A stretch of DNA of 64,000 bases, taken from the NCBI GenBank assembly GCA_930367215.1, contig OV884056.1:51150308-51214307 (forward strand), in the 5' to 3' direction. Each line of letters opens with the position of its first letter. Position 1 is the first letter of the stretch. This DNA is from Pollenia angustigena (Eukaryota > Arthropoda > Insecta > Diptera > Polleniidae). The notes under the pieces are model-generated. The model did no database searches. It was not told where the DNA came from and saw nothing but the letters and a program-made list of their open reading frames with translations. This document shows, piece by piece, positions 1-11,154 of the stretch. The position numbers were made by a program, and so were the translations under genes.

Positions 1-245
1 TTGGTCTCCAAGGCGTCAATTGTTGCTGGTTTATCAACACAAACAAGTGAGTTAACATAGCCCCACATGAAACAATCGAGAGGTGTCAAATTGAACGATC
101 TTGAAGGCCAATTGGCAGGACTATTTCTTGAAAATAACTTATTGCCAAATTTTGATTTCAATAAGTCGATGGTTGCGGTTGTCGTATGGTACCTAGCACC
201 ATCCTGTCCAAACAACATCTTGCCCGGATCAATGTCATCTATGTT
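1..245 (-). pseudogene. C-terminal relic of a D41D-type mariner-like transposase
   Basis: Read on the minus strand, this segment encodes a mariner/Tc1-superfamily (DDE_3) catalytic C-terminus, entering the window from the left edge. The second catalytic Asp lies in a GQDGARYHTT motif and the third in NLTPLDCFMWGYV, with about 40 residues between them. That is close to the 41 of the better preserved element at 46.5 kb. The block NWPSRS just before LTPLD is typical of this insect transposase group, which usually carries a helix-turn-helix N-terminus. The frame runs open from about 237 to 1. Upstream coding sequence (positions above about 240) is lost in A/T runs and frameshifts, so this is a fragment. 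The rest of the gene would lie to the left of the window only for its last residues; the N-terminal half appears deleted. Confidence 0.8.
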
Positions 246-249
246 TTTT

Positions 250-1790
250 TAACTAAAACCTACAGCGGTAAGGTTTTCATTTTTTGAAGAAATAAGGTCT
301 GATGAGCGCGTAAGCCGAACTAAATAAACTGTGCATTTTTCCAATGTAGTGGAGTCTTTTGAGCAAATTTGAAACAAAACAATTTTTTTTTTTTGGTTTA
401 AACATATTTTTTTTCAACGGTTGCTCCACATTTGGATTAATAATTTTTCCTATTAAATCCCCACTGTTGGTTGTCAACTCTTGATCCCCTTCTTTAGAGG
501 GTATTAGATGATTATTTCTTTGTTTACAACGTGGATTAGGATACTTCCTGTCCTCCTGACTAAATGCTGGGGTCTCAGATAGCCACAGTTTATTTATGTT
601 AATGTTATTACCAAACTGTCACGTCTTAGAACGTTATATACAGAAATTTCTTGGGCAAACCATCATGGATGCACAATATATCTAACGGGTATGATAAGCT
701 TAATCTACCCTTAACAGTTGTGATGGTAGTTCTCATTATATTTGCATAATAAGGTTAAAATTTACAATAATTTGCCCGAAATCAACCATTATATGTTCAA
801 AATTAGACATAATGTGATCAAAAATTTTGTCCAAAGTTTCGACATAAGTAATCAAAATTAACAACAATATCGATCCCTTACCGCAAAAAAAGCTTGAGCG
901 ACAAAAACGCAATTTTACAGGAGGTGTTTTAAATTTATTTTTTAAAAATTTTGTATGAAGGTTGGCGCTTAAGCTAAAACTGTTTTTTCCATAAAATCGT
1001 AACGGCACCTTATGTGTCCATGACATTTTAGCAGATGATGCAAGAATTGCCAGTAAATACATTGATAAAACGAAAAGTGAAAATTATTTTTGCGGTAAGG
1101 GCTCGATATGGTCAGTGTTAACCATATAATGGTTGTTTATTTCAACCATTTCTCCAATTTTCTTGTTATAATTGTATTTCTCTTTTTATTCCTGTTATGC
1201 GTTATGTTCCACTTTTATTAATTGCCGGTAAGTGTCTATAAGTTTGGGCTAATTTTGGTCATACAGTAGTTTTGACTTAATTGCCTTTTGTTTACGTGCA
1301 CTTTTGACTTAACTGCACAAAATTGATAATATTTGGAATTATTCTTTATAATTCCATGCAAATTCCTTTTTTAAGTGAACTTTCTATACCTGCACATTTA
1401 AGATAAATGCACAAAATTTTTGGCGGCAAAAAAAATACAGAAAAACGGTAGTGACTATAAACGAAAAGTACTGTTTATTCAAAAATTTAAGGTGCTTTCT
1501 AAAAATGAACTGATTTGATCGGGTGGTGGGTTTAGTTGGGTCTAGAGTCTACTGGGCAGACGGTAGCAATACATGCAAACCTTTTCACTAATACATGCAC
1601 ACTTTTCCAACTGTTTTGTCTACTGTGTAGCAAATCTTGCAGCCAGTAAAATTGGACAGTGATTTGACATTTGCTAACAGTAATCTAAAGTTTTGTTAAC
1701 AAAAGGGGGAAAAAATCAAAATTAAAAAAAAATAAACATATTTTGATTTGAATTTTTATATTTTAGATAAGTTTTCTATTGGTTCACACA
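250..1790. other. AT-rich stretch without recognisable gene
   Basis: I see no supported gene. A 108-codon minus-strand frame at 736-1062 has no motif I recognise and reads like chance translation of AT-rich DNA. Copies of ATAATGGTT in both orientations near 785-1145 recall the repeat at 23.4-24.0 kb but are too short to join to it. Confidence 0.5.
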
Positions 1791-1797
1791 ATATACA

Positions 1798-1983
1798 GGC
1801 CTGTTCTGAAAATCACTTTAACTCAAATCACGTGATTTCAAATCACATGTGCCTTCTAAAATCACACGTGTGATATTTTAGCGTCCCGTTTTTGTGTGTT
1901 TTGGTATGATCTTTAATTGCAGAAAGCACACCGAAAAACACAACACGTGTGATTTCAAAAGCACGTGATTTTCCGAACAGGCC
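1798..1983. mobile_element. Short MITE with GGCCTGTTC inverted termini
   Basis: The left end GGCCTGTTCTGAAAATCAC is answered at the right by GTGATTTTCCGAACAGGCC, giving an inverted repeat of about 19 bp with one mismatch over 186 bp. The interior is dense in palindromic CACGTG and CACACGTGTG words. No coding capacity. I could not identify a clean target-site duplication, so the superfamily is open. Confidence 0.65.
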
Positions 1984-2789
1984 CGATAGTTATTTTAAGC
2001 TTTTTATACCCTTCACCGAAGGTAAAAGGGTATATATAACTTTGTCATTCCGTTTGTAATTTCTACAATATTGATCCTACACCCTATAAAGTATATATAT
2101 TCTGGGTCCTTATGAAAAGCGAAGTTCAAATCCGGTTGTCCGTCTGTCTGTTGAAATGGGTTTTCCGAATCCCCCAGATATGATGGGGACTTGGTTGGGG
2201 TATCTTTGCGTCAGGAATTCTTATTATAATTTTGCTATTGAAATTTAGCCAGATCGGTCCACAAATGGCTGAGATATGAGCAAAAAACCACGACTACCTT
2301 TAATTTTTTACAAAAATCCCTTGTGGTTGTTGTTGTATTTTTATTACTTTTTGCTGTATATCTGGGAAACGGCAAAAGCCCAAGTTTCCAAATTAGGTAC
2401 ACACATTTAGGTTGTCAATACACACCATCCTACAAAATAAGGGCGGGATTGGAGAAGTGGGCGTGGTACCTCCCGTACAAAAAAAATTAACAATTGTATA
2501 AAAACCTAAATTTTAGGGCTGCCATATGTCTTATGGATATGACTTATATACCAAAATATTGAACATATTTCGTAAAAAACTCGGAAAAATCGGTTCAGAT
2601 ACAAAAAAGTTATGACCAAAATTTCGGGAACCATAGATCTCCCCGAGTCCAAGCTTTATAACTCAAGTAAATGGTAAATTTCTTCTTCAACACGTCGGTA
2701 TATAATTCTGTCAAATCGGTTAAAAAAATGGCTGAGTTATAACCGAAATTCTGAATTCCCAAAAATTACCCTTTTTATACCCTTCACCG

Positions 2790-2940
2790 AAGGTAAAAGG
2801 TATCCCCCCCCTTCACATTTGTTTACATATACTAGCATAATGCCCAATATGATTTTCGTTATCATCCTTCTTTATTATTTCATCTATTTAACGAAATTAT
2901 TTTAACAAATCGAAACTAGGAATTTTTGTGTTTTTTTGAT
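2790..2940. repeat. Repeat shared with 52.08-52.25 kb
   Basis: Both places have a C-rich run followed by CACATTT..., then ATGCCCRATATG and a matching stretch ending in AAATTTTAACAAAT-like sequence and GGAATTTTT. The two copies are diverged but collinear over about 125 bp, same orientation. Confidence 0.55.
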
Positions 2941-3017
2941 ACTTAAAAACTCCCCAAAAAGATAAAAGAAAACAAACACGCATACTTACATGCCACAAAC
3001 TATTTTGGTGAATATAT

Positions 3018-3116
3018 TTCTATATTTCGGTTCACAACTGAAATAAGTTTTATGGTTTACAACTTTGCTATTGTGGTGAACAAAAACATCAAAAGTAATT
3101 ACAACTCAACACAGTG
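3018..3116. repeat. Internal fragment of the CCCCTATTACGG MITE family
   Basis: The text from TTCGGTTCACAACTG through ATGGTTTACAACTTTGCT to GGTGAACAAAAACAT matches the interior of the MITEs at 11155-11311 and 13033-13180. Both terminal inverted repeats are missing here. Confidence 0.6.
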
Positions 3117-3167
3117 AACATTAAACGGGCCATATTTCATTTTAATGATATTCAAACAACGTTCCTT

Positions 3168-3240
3168 CATGGTTTGGTTGTCTAGGGGGTGTGTTAAGTT
3201 AGAAACTGTGAGTTCTCTGGTTCGAATCTTGTTTTTTTTA
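3168..3240 (+). other. tRNA-like segment with B-box and T-run
   Basis: TGGTTGTCTAGGGGG resembles a tRNA D-arm/A-box, and GGTTCGAATC about 45 bases later fits the pol III B-box (GGTTCGANNCC) at 9 of 10 positions read here. A run of eight T follows, as in a pol III terminator. The T-stem does not pair well and no acceptor stem is visible, so this is a tRNA-derived relic at most and not a functional tRNA. Confidence 0.4.
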
Positions 3241-3319
3241 AAAGAAAATTTTTTTTTTAAATTTTTATTTTTTTTACCAGTTTTCGCTTTTTAAATTTAA
3301 TTTATAATGAAGTTTAAAG

Positions 3320-3691
3320 GGCTCTGGAGACTTTCAAATAAACCCGTCAATCAGTGCATATGTGTTAGTGTCGTTTATTTGAGGCTTTTTTGGAGACGTA
3401 CAAATAAACCCGTCAATCAACATTTGTAATTTTGATTTCATAGGGTTCGTTTCAAACAATGTCAAGTATTTATATTTTTTTTCTTCCGTACATGACAACA
3501 TACACAAAGCAAATAAAATTTTTTTTGTCAATCACAACTGGAGACTATCAAATAATCAGCCATCAAATAAAAAAATCAATACTTTTTGATTTTCATCAAG
3601 CATTGCCGACAACGCGTATGCGTACCCGAAAAAGAACGACTGCACGCACACAACTATGTGATTGATGTATTTATTTGATAGTCTCCCGGGC
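3320..3691. mobile_element. hAT-type MITE with 8-bp target duplication
   Basis: Inverted ends carry GGAGACTTTCAAATAA (left) and the complement of GGAGACTATCAAATAA (right). Further copies of the same motif occur internally near 3391 and 3541. The 8-mer GTTTAAAG flanks both ends (3312-3319 and 3692-3699) and fits the hAT target consensus nTnnnnAn. No coding capacity. It sits inside the repeat at 2005-3817 and is therefore younger than it. Confidence 0.75.
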
Positions 3692-4282
3692 GTTTAAAGT
3701 ATTATAAATATGCATGTAAAAATTATTTAGTTTTTGTCTAGTTGCTCTGTATTCTGCTCCCACAATGGTGAAGGGTATATAAGATTCGGTTAAGCCGAAT
3801 ATAGCACTCTTACTTGTTTTAAATTTGTTTAGTTAAAACAAAATACGTTTAACTGGACTTGCGCTGCAACATTCACGTTTGACATATTTTAAAAAGTGAA
3901 ATGTCTTAACAACTGCCCGGACGCCTACGTCGCGAAGACAGTTAGAAGTGTTTTTGGCAACTAATATGTATTTTCTTACTGTCTTGCCAGTACTGTCAAA
4001 TGTAAACGCTGTCAAATGTTAATTATCAAATATAAAAAAATTCTCAAAGTTTTTCTTGGGAGTCAAAAAATTAATTTAAAATTAATTAAATTCTGTTTAT
4101 TGTAAAAAAAAGATGCTTAGAAGTATTAAATTTGTTTGCAGACATTGAAGATAAGTGGCTCACTGTATTTTTTTTTTTTTAATTATTTTGTCTTACATTG
4201 TCCAATTTGCATTCGTATATTGTAAATGAAGGTATTTAGTACTTATTCCTTCTTTCTATAAAAAGATCTTATTTACAATATA

Positions 4283-4751
4283 CAGTAGACGCTCAGACAT
4301 TCGAACTCTTAGAAATTCGAATCAGTAATTTCATTACATTTGGCGCTCTAAATTTAGAATCCAAAATTCGAATTTCCGAGTGGTTTTTTCTTTTTATTGT
4401 AAACACCAAAATTTTGACAATTAAGTTTAACCAAATACAAAGTAAAAAGGGGAATCCCATTTTAAAAGATGACTTACAGATCTTGTCGATGTTGTTAGAG
4501 TTTAAAAATCAGTTTTTTGGTGTATGTCAAATAAGGTCAAATGAACTGAATTGTTATTTTTTGTTATATTTCGTTAAGTTTTTTATAGTTTTAATGTTAA
4601 ATAAACTAAAATTAAAAAAAGCATAGTTTTTAATATCTTTATGGTGAAATCGACCTATATTTTTGTATAGAAACCCGTCCAGAAATTCGAATAATTCGGA
4701 AATTCGAATCACCCTAAAAGCAAAGTGGTTCAAATTTCCAAGCGTGTACTG
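4283..4751. mobile_element. Pogo-like Tc1/mariner non-autonomous element
   Basis: The left end CAGTAGACGCTC... and right end (complement CAGTACACGCTTGG) form an imperfect inverted repeat, with repeated ATTCGAA words just inside both ends. TA dinucleotides flank it (4281-4282, 4752-4753). CAGTA termini and TA targets are typical of pogo/Tigger relatives. The interior has a 70-codon frame without recognisable motifs. Confidence 0.6.
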
Positions 4752-4759
4752 TAATGTGG

Positions 4760-6380
4760 TTTTCTTGTTTTAAATTTTTGTATTTAAATGCTTACAATTT
4801 TCTTACAGTTTGTTGGTTGTTTTTTTTTTTTTTAATTCGTTTATTTATTTATTTAAACCATAAAATTTATATTTGATTTCAAACTTGTTTTAATCACCTG
4901 TCCGACGGACTAAAATGTGTTTTTTTTTTTTTTTTTTTTTTTTTGTTAAGTTTGTCTTTTGTATTTCATGGTACTTTTAGGTCTTCTGTTTAGTTCAAAA
5001 TTTCGTTAATTTTTTTTCCTCATCCTTCAACATTTTAAGTGCTTTTTTTGCGTTTTCTTTTTAAGTATTTAAGTTGTTCATGCGTCGTATAAGCTTAAGC
5101 TTTATTTTCATTTGCAGTTTTATTTTTATTAGACCAACTCATTTCATTTCGTTTCATATTAATACAATTTGGCAGACGCACATTTGCACAGTGGGCCAGA
5201 AGCAAAATGGTTTTAGAAAATCAATATACAACTGGACTGATTGATATTGAATTTAACTTAAGGTTAGCAGATTTAGTTTTAGATTTAAGCTAAATTCGCT
5301 TTTTCGGGATTGTAAATAGAATACTCTGGACATTCAGAATTTTTCAAATTACTTTCCCCACTGTTATGTAATGGGATAGAGTTGCGAATCAAACTTAAGG
5401 ATTTGTTACATCTTGCCTCAAAAGGTTGTTAAAAAAAGTATTAAAAGCAAACAAAAAAGTATCCGCAACAGTTCCTCAGGTGCATTGAGTTTCAGTTTAT
5501 TGCCCAAAATGAATTTAATCGTTATTACCGAACGAACAACTATTATAATGGCTTAACAAAAAAAAAAAAACAAAAACGCACAGCCCACATGGTTAAGATC
5601 CATAAATCCCTCAAAGGAACAGATAACGATTCTAACTAAAAAAATAATAATAAAATATTTATAGTTTGTTGCTAAATTAAATTTTGTGTTAAATTAGCTG
5701 CGTGTGTCTGCTTGCAAAATTTTTCATAGGAAACAAATTTTGAGGTTTGTTATTGTAAAATTGTGTTGCATTTTGATATGCAATTAAAAATGCAAGACAA
5801 AAATATATTAAAAAAACGCACAAAATTGCGTTGCTTTATTAAATTCAACTTCAGAGTTGTATAATTGTAAGAAGTAATTGTAGTGGAGTCATTAAACTAA
5901 AGAAAACAAGCTCAGTTTTTATGGTTGATTCTCAAAAACGAACATAATTGTAAATGTATAATATTGTAAAGCTAATTAAAAGATAAATTTTTATAATTAG
6001 GTATAATGTTTTAATCTTAACATTCAGTAAAAATGAAATACTACACGATAAAGCAACATGTTTTTAGTGTTAACAGCGATAAGGCGCATTTTCACATCGA
6101 TGCATTTAGAATTTAGAGGAACAACATGTGATTGAATCCATTTGCATTACGATTCTATTCATTTAACAATCTTTATTTTTCATTATTTATTGAATCTTCA
6201 TATATTTAATATGAACTAACAATAATTTAATCAAATCTTATCCTAATACTTTATTTTATGTCCTGCCAGTGCCAGACAAAAATTTTTATCATCACGGGTT
6301 CTGTTCACATGTATGTATATATGTAGGTGTTTATCGCTCATCTAATTGGGTAAGTGCTGCGGTGTTTCTTCTTCTTAAGC
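4760..6380. other. AT-rich stretch, no gene seen
   Basis: Nothing coding is recognisable. There is a long T homopolymer near 4919-4944 and an A run near 5556. Confidence 0.5.
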
Positions 6381-6389
6381 AAGTGTGGC

Positions 6390-6877
6390 CGCCATGATTT
6401 TAAATATTTCAAGCTAGTGGATTTGGGTGTTGTTCAAGCCTTTTTAAATGTTTTACTGCATATTTTGTAATCATAGTTTTTACTAATGGCACATTGAGAT
6501 CCTTATGAATGTTTGAGTTTTTAACGTACCAGGGAGCGGCTGTGATTATTCGAAAAAGTTTATTTTGGCTCCTTTATTTGAATACCGTAGCACCAGATAG
6601 ACTTTAAGATAGAGTTGTAAAGTAGAAGTTTGCAATCGAGACTAAGGACAGAATTTCTTCAAATAAGCAGCCAATGAATTTGAATGGCTTTTAGTTTCAT
6701 TTGAGTTAATTTTGCCTCTATATGGCATTTCCACGTTAATCGCCGATCCAGATGTATACCAAGATATTTTACATGCGAATGTTGAGGAATTGTTTGATTA
6801 TTAATTGTAATAGGGGGGCAAGATTCACGGCGCAAGGTGAATGTTATATGTACGCATTTTTGCTCATTTTCCAGCAA
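6390..6877 (-). pseudogene. 3' fragment of a Jockey-clade reverse transcriptase
   Basis: On the minus strand the frame opening at 6877 gives the C-terminal side of a Jockey-clade non-LTR reverse transcriptase: KCVHITFTLRRESCPP, then VKYLGIHLDRRLTW, then a thumb-like region. After a stop at about 6659 the homology continues in other frames (WCYGIQ near 6590, APWYVKNSNIHKDLN near 6530, and a basic tail to about 6390). It lacks fingers, palm with the catalytic FADD box, endonuclease and gag-like ORF1, as expected for 5'-truncated, decayed insertions. The same region in the element at 26-28 kb is clearly related (KYLGIHLDKKLTW, APWYVTN) but not identical. Confidence 0.88.
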
Positions 6878-6899
6878 ATAATTTTACACAAACAAAACA

Positions 6900-7200
6900 T
6901 ATACACAATACACACACAAGCTGTTCGTGGTGCGGTCGTTGCTAAAATTTTTTGTTTGTTTTTTTCTTTATCAATGTAAAAAAAGAAACATTATAGAACA
7001 TTAAAATATAATGTTTGTCTACAGAATCACTACAATTGTTCTGCATTTTAACGAAGAACAGAACACTATATAATGTTCGGCTCTTTCTTGAAAAGAGTTT
7101 CGAACACAATCAGTTAAAATAGATATCGTTCTTGGGTGTGTGAGCCGAACGCTGCATAATGTACTGTTTATTTTTGAACACTGATTTTGACAAAACATCC
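6900..7200. repeat. Dispersed repeat with GTTCGTG..CGGTCGTT
   Basis: The left part (CACAAGCTGTTCGTGGTGCGG) recurs at about 21.82 kb. The right part (TTCTTGGGTGTG, GAACGC, ATAATGT.CTGTTTATTTT) recurs at about 23.11-23.17 kb. All are non-coding. The three pieces look like fragments of one repeat family of unknown class. Confidence 0.5.
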
Positions 7201-7905
7201 TAAGTCAAATTAAAAAAGTTGAAAAAAAAATGTCTTTAATCATACGAATTTTCAATCAAAAAACATTTTTGTTAACGTTTTTAAAATTTTGTAATACATA
7301 TTAAGGAAATTTTTATTTAATTTTGTTTTTTTTATTTTTTAATAATAATGATTTTTCACCGAATTTTCTTTAAATACTTTTTGCTATCTTATCTCGACTT
7401 AAGATGTTTTGTCAAAATGCCACAGATATATAGAAGTTGTTATTGTAACGGTCTATGTTGAAGTTTTTTTTTAAGTTTGGTGTTCACATGATGTGTTTTA
7501 ATAATAATACAAAATTAAGCAATAATGGGTATTTAAAAATAATAAACAATTATGATAAGAAAACAATAAAGTACAAAATGTAGTGCATTAAAACTGGTAA
7601 AGTACGTATTATTGCAATAAACTTGCATTTCAGTTGATTTGGTTTAATGTAAAAAGTTGTCAATATAATGCATTTTCTTAATTTGTAATACTATAATTCC
7701 CGGGAAATCTCAGGAAATTTTTCGCAAAGAATAATATAGGAAAGTATTTGTTAGTGATGCCAGATGTCTACATATATCACTTCGACGTTAAATTGTTTTT
7801 TTCTAAAAATGTTGTACCGATGTCGACTATTTATCGAAAATTTGACAATAAAAAAAAATCCCATCTCTAATTATTTTTTTTCTTCTGATGTTATTGGTTT
7901 GTTTT
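7200..7905. other. No recognisable feature
   Basis: AT-rich sequence with no supported gene or repeat structure visible. Confidence 0.4.
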
Positions 7906-7910
7906 TTTTA

Positions 7911-8745
7911 TCTATATATATAAAAAGAAGTGAACACTTTGATGTCACCACTAACTGCGGAAACGGTTCGACCGATTTCAACCAAAATTTTAGGGTACGT
8001 TGGGGATAGTCTGTATATGGTTTAAGTTAAGCTTGCACGAAATCAGCTTGGGAATTCCGCAGATATGGCTTTTAGATTTTTCTAAATGTTGCCATACAAA
8101 TATCAACAAAATGCCCTCCATTTTAAACTTCTCCGATTTTTATGAAATTTTGTATTTGTTAGGTATGAGAATAGGTCGTAGAGTATATTTTATATCGCTA
8201 GAGGGCGCAAAATAGGGCATAAGCTCCCCCTCCCTATATCTTCTTAGCTAATCAACCTGAAAGGAAATAGGGAATAGCATGTGAAATAGGGTAACAAGGG
8301 TAAAAGCTCCCCCTCTCAATATCTTCTTAGCTAATCGACCGATTTTCTTGAAATTTCCCAGGCAAATAGTGTTACAGCTGGAAAGTACTAAGGACTATAG
8401 TTTTTATTTTTTAAGGCGTTAAGCAAGGGGGGTAAAAGCTCCTCCTCCCTATATCTTCTAACTTCTAACCGGTTTTTTGGCATGCAGACACTGTTACATC
8501 TGAAAGAAAACAGGGCATGAAATATGGCAGGAGGAGTAAATGCTCCCCCTTCCTATATCTTCTTAACTAATCAACTGATTTTCTTGAAATTTGGCAGGCA
8601 AATAGTGTAACATCTCGAAAGAACTATAGCCTATAATTTTTATTATATTCTAATCTAATCAACCAGTTGTTTTAAAATTTGGCATGCATGTAACATCTAA
8701 AACAAATAAGTTATATGGCAAAACAACGTTTGCCGGGTCAGCTAG
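7911..8745 (+). mobile_element. Non-autonomous Helitron
   Basis: It begins TCTATATATATAAAA immediately after an A and ends GCCGGGTCAGCTAG immediately before a T. This is the Helitron pattern: 5' TC, 3' CTRR, insertion between A and T, no target duplication. The text near the left end (GGTTCGACCGATTTCAACC) and the CCGGGTCAGCTAG end are characteristic of a widespread arthropod Helitron type. The middle holds four diverged tandem units containing GCTCCCCCTC and TATATCTTCTTA (near 8224, 8309, 8438, 8543). Two small frames (7764-8215) are non-specific. Confidence 0.75.
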
Positions 8746-9900
8746 TATTTTAGTAAAATAAATTAAATTAATCGAATTAAAAAGTTTAATTTTGCCTTTT
8801 GTAAAAAAAAACCAAAAGTTCATCCATATGATTTATATGACGACTTGAGTTATTCAAGTGCTACTCCATAATGGGCATGTATTTCATGTTTTTAAAAGAC
8901 AGTTGTTTGAAGAACTATTGTTGGGCAAATTTAAGCATTTAATTTAAACAATTATTTAATAAAATTTCTTCCCAAATTTTTTTTAATTTACAATTTTTTA
9001 TTTTTAACGTATGTATTTTAAAAATATATTTACTTTCTAGCTAAAACGTCCTTGAATGGGTCTATTAGGGATGTATTCAAATTTTTTTCTTAAATAACCA
9101 CTTTTATTTAAAATACTTTTTTGTTAAATTCCACCAAACTTATTATAATTTTTAAAATTTTACTCTGCTACCTCAAATAATTTTAGTTTCATATTTACAA
9201 AAATAATAAAAACTTTTATATGACATTTATTGTTTTGTCTGTCCAGTTATTTTTTTATTCTTCTTTTGTGGCATCATAAACTAAATACTCTTCATTAAAA
9301 AACATCTTGAGTTTTAACGTACATATCTTTGTTTTCTCTTCTAATAAACAAAAACTGTGCATAATTATCTTAACTCGCATAATCGTATTTGCGAATGAGC
9401 TTTATCTTTAATATTTCATCATTTTGAAAATAAAAACGAAAAAAAAATGCACACCAACAGGAACAACAAAAAGTTACCCGAAGTGCTCAATGGGAATTAT
9501 ATGATCATTAATATCACATACAATTTAGAAGAGGTTTTATGGATAACAATGATACATACTCGTATTTGCAGCAATGTTGTTGTGGTAGTGTGTAGTTCTC
9601 CCCCCAGCACATCTATCAGGAGGGTAACGTTTTCGTGGATTTTTTTTTTTTTTTTTTTATTTTACAAAGAAACAAAAGTTTTATTATCCACCTAAGAAGC
9701 ATGATGATATTTAACATCATCAGCTATTAAATAGCTGTTGGTAAAAAAAAGAAACAACAAAACTTTGGGGGACTTTGCGAGTAACCCATTAAGGGGGCAT
9801 AATTCATTCAAACCATGCGCGGAGATCCGATGCAGGTGAAACAGATTATTACTTTGTTGTAAATTAATACAAATTCTTATTTCTTAAAAAAAAATTTTTT
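8746..9900. other. AT-rich stretch with two adjacent small palindromes
   Basis: No supported gene. Near 9701-9740 two perfect short hairpins lie side by side: GATGATATTTAACATCATC and CAGCTATTAAATAGCTG. A frame at 9447-9695 has no recognisable motif. Confidence 0.45.
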
Positions 9901-9929
9901 AAATAAATATAAAGTTTTTAGCGATTTTC

Positions 9930-11130
9930 CCAAATGTAATCGTATTTAAACTCACACCACATGCTTTAGTATACCGATCGAATCAGAAAAACCTTCTAGG
10001 TCCATCTAACAATGTCCGTCCGTCCAACTGGCTAGTTGTCTTGCTCAGTAAATTTGAGCGCATGGTACAAATCGTTATTTCGAATTAATTTTGAGGAAAG
10101 TTGGTACACACAGAAAAAAATACCCATGTAAAATTAACATGGAAAAATATTGATTGAGAATCATGTTAAATTTCAGAAAAATTATGCCCTTTACTTAAAT
10201 TTATCATTATTTCATATTAATTTTTAATAAAAAATATCAAAATAACCTTAAATTACGTTTCTTTTATATTATTCACTGTTAAAAATATAAAAAAAAAAAA
10301 AAAAATATAAAAAAAAAAAAAAAATATTAAAATATAAATAAATCTGGATTTAATATTGAACCCATAAAAACCTGTTTTGTATTAAAATCAAAAGTTTATC
10401 TTGTTAAATTAACATGCATACCTACTTAATTATGTACATTTTTTATTTTCACTTTTAAAATATGTTATAAAAAGAAGACAATTCCCGTATTCTTTTAATT
10501 AAAATTGTTTATTTAAATAGTACATCAAGTTTTCAAAGTAGAATGATGACCATATCGGGCGATTCTGCTGATGCTTCTGTTAACAAAAGAGAATACAAAA
10601 TAAGTGAAACATGTGTTACAGGGTTTTGAATTATTCTTACATAAATGCAAATGTTGTCTGAAGCTTCTTCACACTGTTAAAATACACTCAAACCCATTTG
10701 ATTCTACATGAAATTCACGTTGTTTCAACTGGAAATAACTTTCATTCAACGTGATTCCGATTGTTATTTCAATATAAATTACATTTTGCTCTAACTTTAC
10801 TGCAATGTTAAATTAACATGAATTATAGTTATATCAAAAGAAAAAAATGTTGTTAGCAGTTATTGCAAAATCAGGTTGAATTAACATGAAACCCGTATGA
10901 AGCAAAATCACCGCCGAAAAAATGTAAATCAACCTTGTTTTCGACGTTTTTAACTTGATTTTTTTCTGTGTGTACATATGTATGTCTAAATTGTCTAAGC
11001 ACCAATCCTATTCAAAGTATTCAGAATAGGTCCAAAATTTCACATAGTCCCTTTAATAGCTTCTTTCCGAAACAAAGTATTTGTGCCGATGAACCATCTT
11101 ACTTTGTTGATGTTTAAATTAAATTAAGCC
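9930..11130. repeat. Fly dispersed repeat of the GTCCGTCCGTC type
   Basis: TATACCGATCGAATCAGAAA and GTCCGTCCGTCCAACTGGC at 9970-10032 resemble the body of the repeat at 2.0-2.8 kb. The repeat resumes at 10976 after the inserted element at 10108-10971, so it was interrupted by it. Confidence 0.45.
10108..10971. mobile_element. CACAGAAA-ended TIR element, 4-bp GTAC duplication
   Basis: Ends are ACACAGAAAAAAAT and its exact complement. GTAC flanks both sides (10104-10107, 10972-10975). The interior repeats AATTAACATG at least four times in both orientations and includes A-rich runs near 10290-10324. No transposase. About 50 bp near 10505-10555 (TACATCAAGTTTTCAAAGTA) matches 12555-12590, linking it to the element at 12.25-12.94 kb. 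Confidence 0.65.
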
Positions 11131-11154
11131 CAAATATATTTTATTGCAATCTAA

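Larger units (their letters stand above)
2005..3817. mobile_element. Composite Helentron-like (HINE-like) dispersed repeat
   Basis: The head TATACCCTTCACC occurs at 2005 and again at 2776. Its reverse complement GGTGAAGGGTATA occurs at 3768, followed by a small hairpin (ATTCGG..CCGAAT, 3784-3800) and a TTACTTG tail. A short subterminal inverted repeat with a 3' hairpin just beyond it is the architecture described for non-autonomous Helentrons (DINE-1/HINE class). The body contains the GTCCGTCTGTCTG-type text widespread in fly genomes. Two heads and one tail suggest one copy inserted into or recombined with another. A hAT-type MITE (3320-3691) sits inside. The Helentron assignment is inference from structure. 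Confidence 0.5.
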
